From contig CM077163.1 of the NCBI GenBank assembly GCA_039583875.1, forward strand, positions 107,331,213 through 107,395,212: a DNA stretch of 64,000 bases, written 5' to 3'. Below the pieces are notes generated by a model. That model searched no databases, was not told the origin of the DNA, and was given only the letters and a program-made list of their open reading frames with translations. A program made the translations under genes and the position numbers. The stretch comes from Platanthera guangdongensis (Eukaryota; Streptophyta; Magnoliopsida; Asparagales; Orchidaceae). Below, one piece after another: positions 63,481-64,000 of this stretch (position 1 is the first letter of the stretch; every line of letters starts with the position of its first letter).

Positions 63481-64000
63481 CTTCGAGGCCCTTTATGGTT
63501 GGAAGTGTCGTACCCCATTATCATGGTTGGAGACTAGCGAGTCAAAGTAGTACAAGCGGAAGGACGACGAAGATGCAACTTCAATAGTGCATACAATCCG
63601 GGAGAGATTGCTAATTACACAAGATAAGCAAGCTAACTACTATGACGATAAGCACAGAAATGTCGAATTCGCTGTGGAAGATTGGGTATACTTGAAGATC
63701 AAACCGTTCAAGGGCGTGTAGAGGATTCGTCGACTGAAAATACTAAGTCAAGATACCTTGGATTGATTGAGGTGCTGGAGCACGTTTGTGAAGCGACTTA
63801 CCAGTTGAAGCTTTCAACGGAATTGAGTGGTCTACAAGACGTATTCCTCAAATTGGTGTTGCGGAAGCCGGTGCAAGAGCCAACGCTAGTGATCGCTACA
63901 GATCAAGTACCGGTGGATGGTGGGTTGACAACGAAGGTCAAACCCATTCGCATTAACGATGTGGATGTCAAGCGACTTCGTAATAAAGAGATCAGGATGG
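63481..64000 (+). pseudogene. pol: Gypsy integrase C-terminal remnant
   Basis: FEALYGWKCRTPLSWLETSE continues the integrase after the inverted dimer. It then reads VEFAVEDWVYLKIKPFKG and, in shifted frames, CEATYQLKLSTELSGLQDVF, typical of the region before a chromodomain. Stops near 63550 and 63718. The window ends inside the tail. Confidence 0.75.

Overview
The window is plant nuclear DNA, probably a large-genome angiosperm. It is almost entirely LTR retrotransposons of plant lineages (Athila, Tekay-type chromovirus, SIRE-type Copia and a smaller Copia family). Complete elements have plant-style tRNA primer sites (tRNA-Asp or initiator tRNA-Met), TG...CA LTR ends and 5-bp target-site duplications (TSDs). 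I see no cellular gene, rRNA gene or functional tRNA gene.

Layout. (1) 1-349: flank. (2) 350-13887: Athila element on the minus strand, TSD attac; the best preserved copy, with a pol frame of 1214 codons without a stop. (3) 13893-14894: part of an unassigned LTR. (4) 14976-25978: Tekay-type Gypsy element on the minus strand, TSD tgttt, decayed coding region. (5) 27043-57938: SIRE-type Copia element on the plus strand, TSD agaat. Its third ORF is split by a second Tekay element (35818-54128, plus, TSD caagc). The left LTR of that element is split by a small Copia element (37995-44679, minus, TSD ctttt). The RNase H region of that element is split in turn by a solo LTR (38696-40988). This is four levels of nesting. 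(6) 58119-62397: an older, left-truncated relative of the small Copia element, plus strand. (7) 62402-64000: a degraded Gypsy integrase interrupted by a 536-bp inverted dimer with tRNA-like promoter boxes (62940-63475).

Five observations stand out. First, unrelated LTRs each carry a family-specific cluster of short palindromes just upstream of the TATA box. Second, the SIRE-type element repeats that module inside itself, directly in front of its third ORF, which suggests an internal promoter. Third, both Tekay copies have a short GT-AG interval between gag and protease (85 and 93 nt) whose removal joins the two frames; the gag stop codon lies inside the splice donor. Fourth, both Tekay leaders hold three hairpins in the same order with a nearly invariant 12-nt loop. 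Fifth, the 536-bp element at 62940 is a head-to-head pair of tRNA-like halves.

Coordinates of LTR ends, TSDs and primer sites were read directly. Lineage names rest on recognised protein motifs without a database search. Mismatch counts were made by eye.
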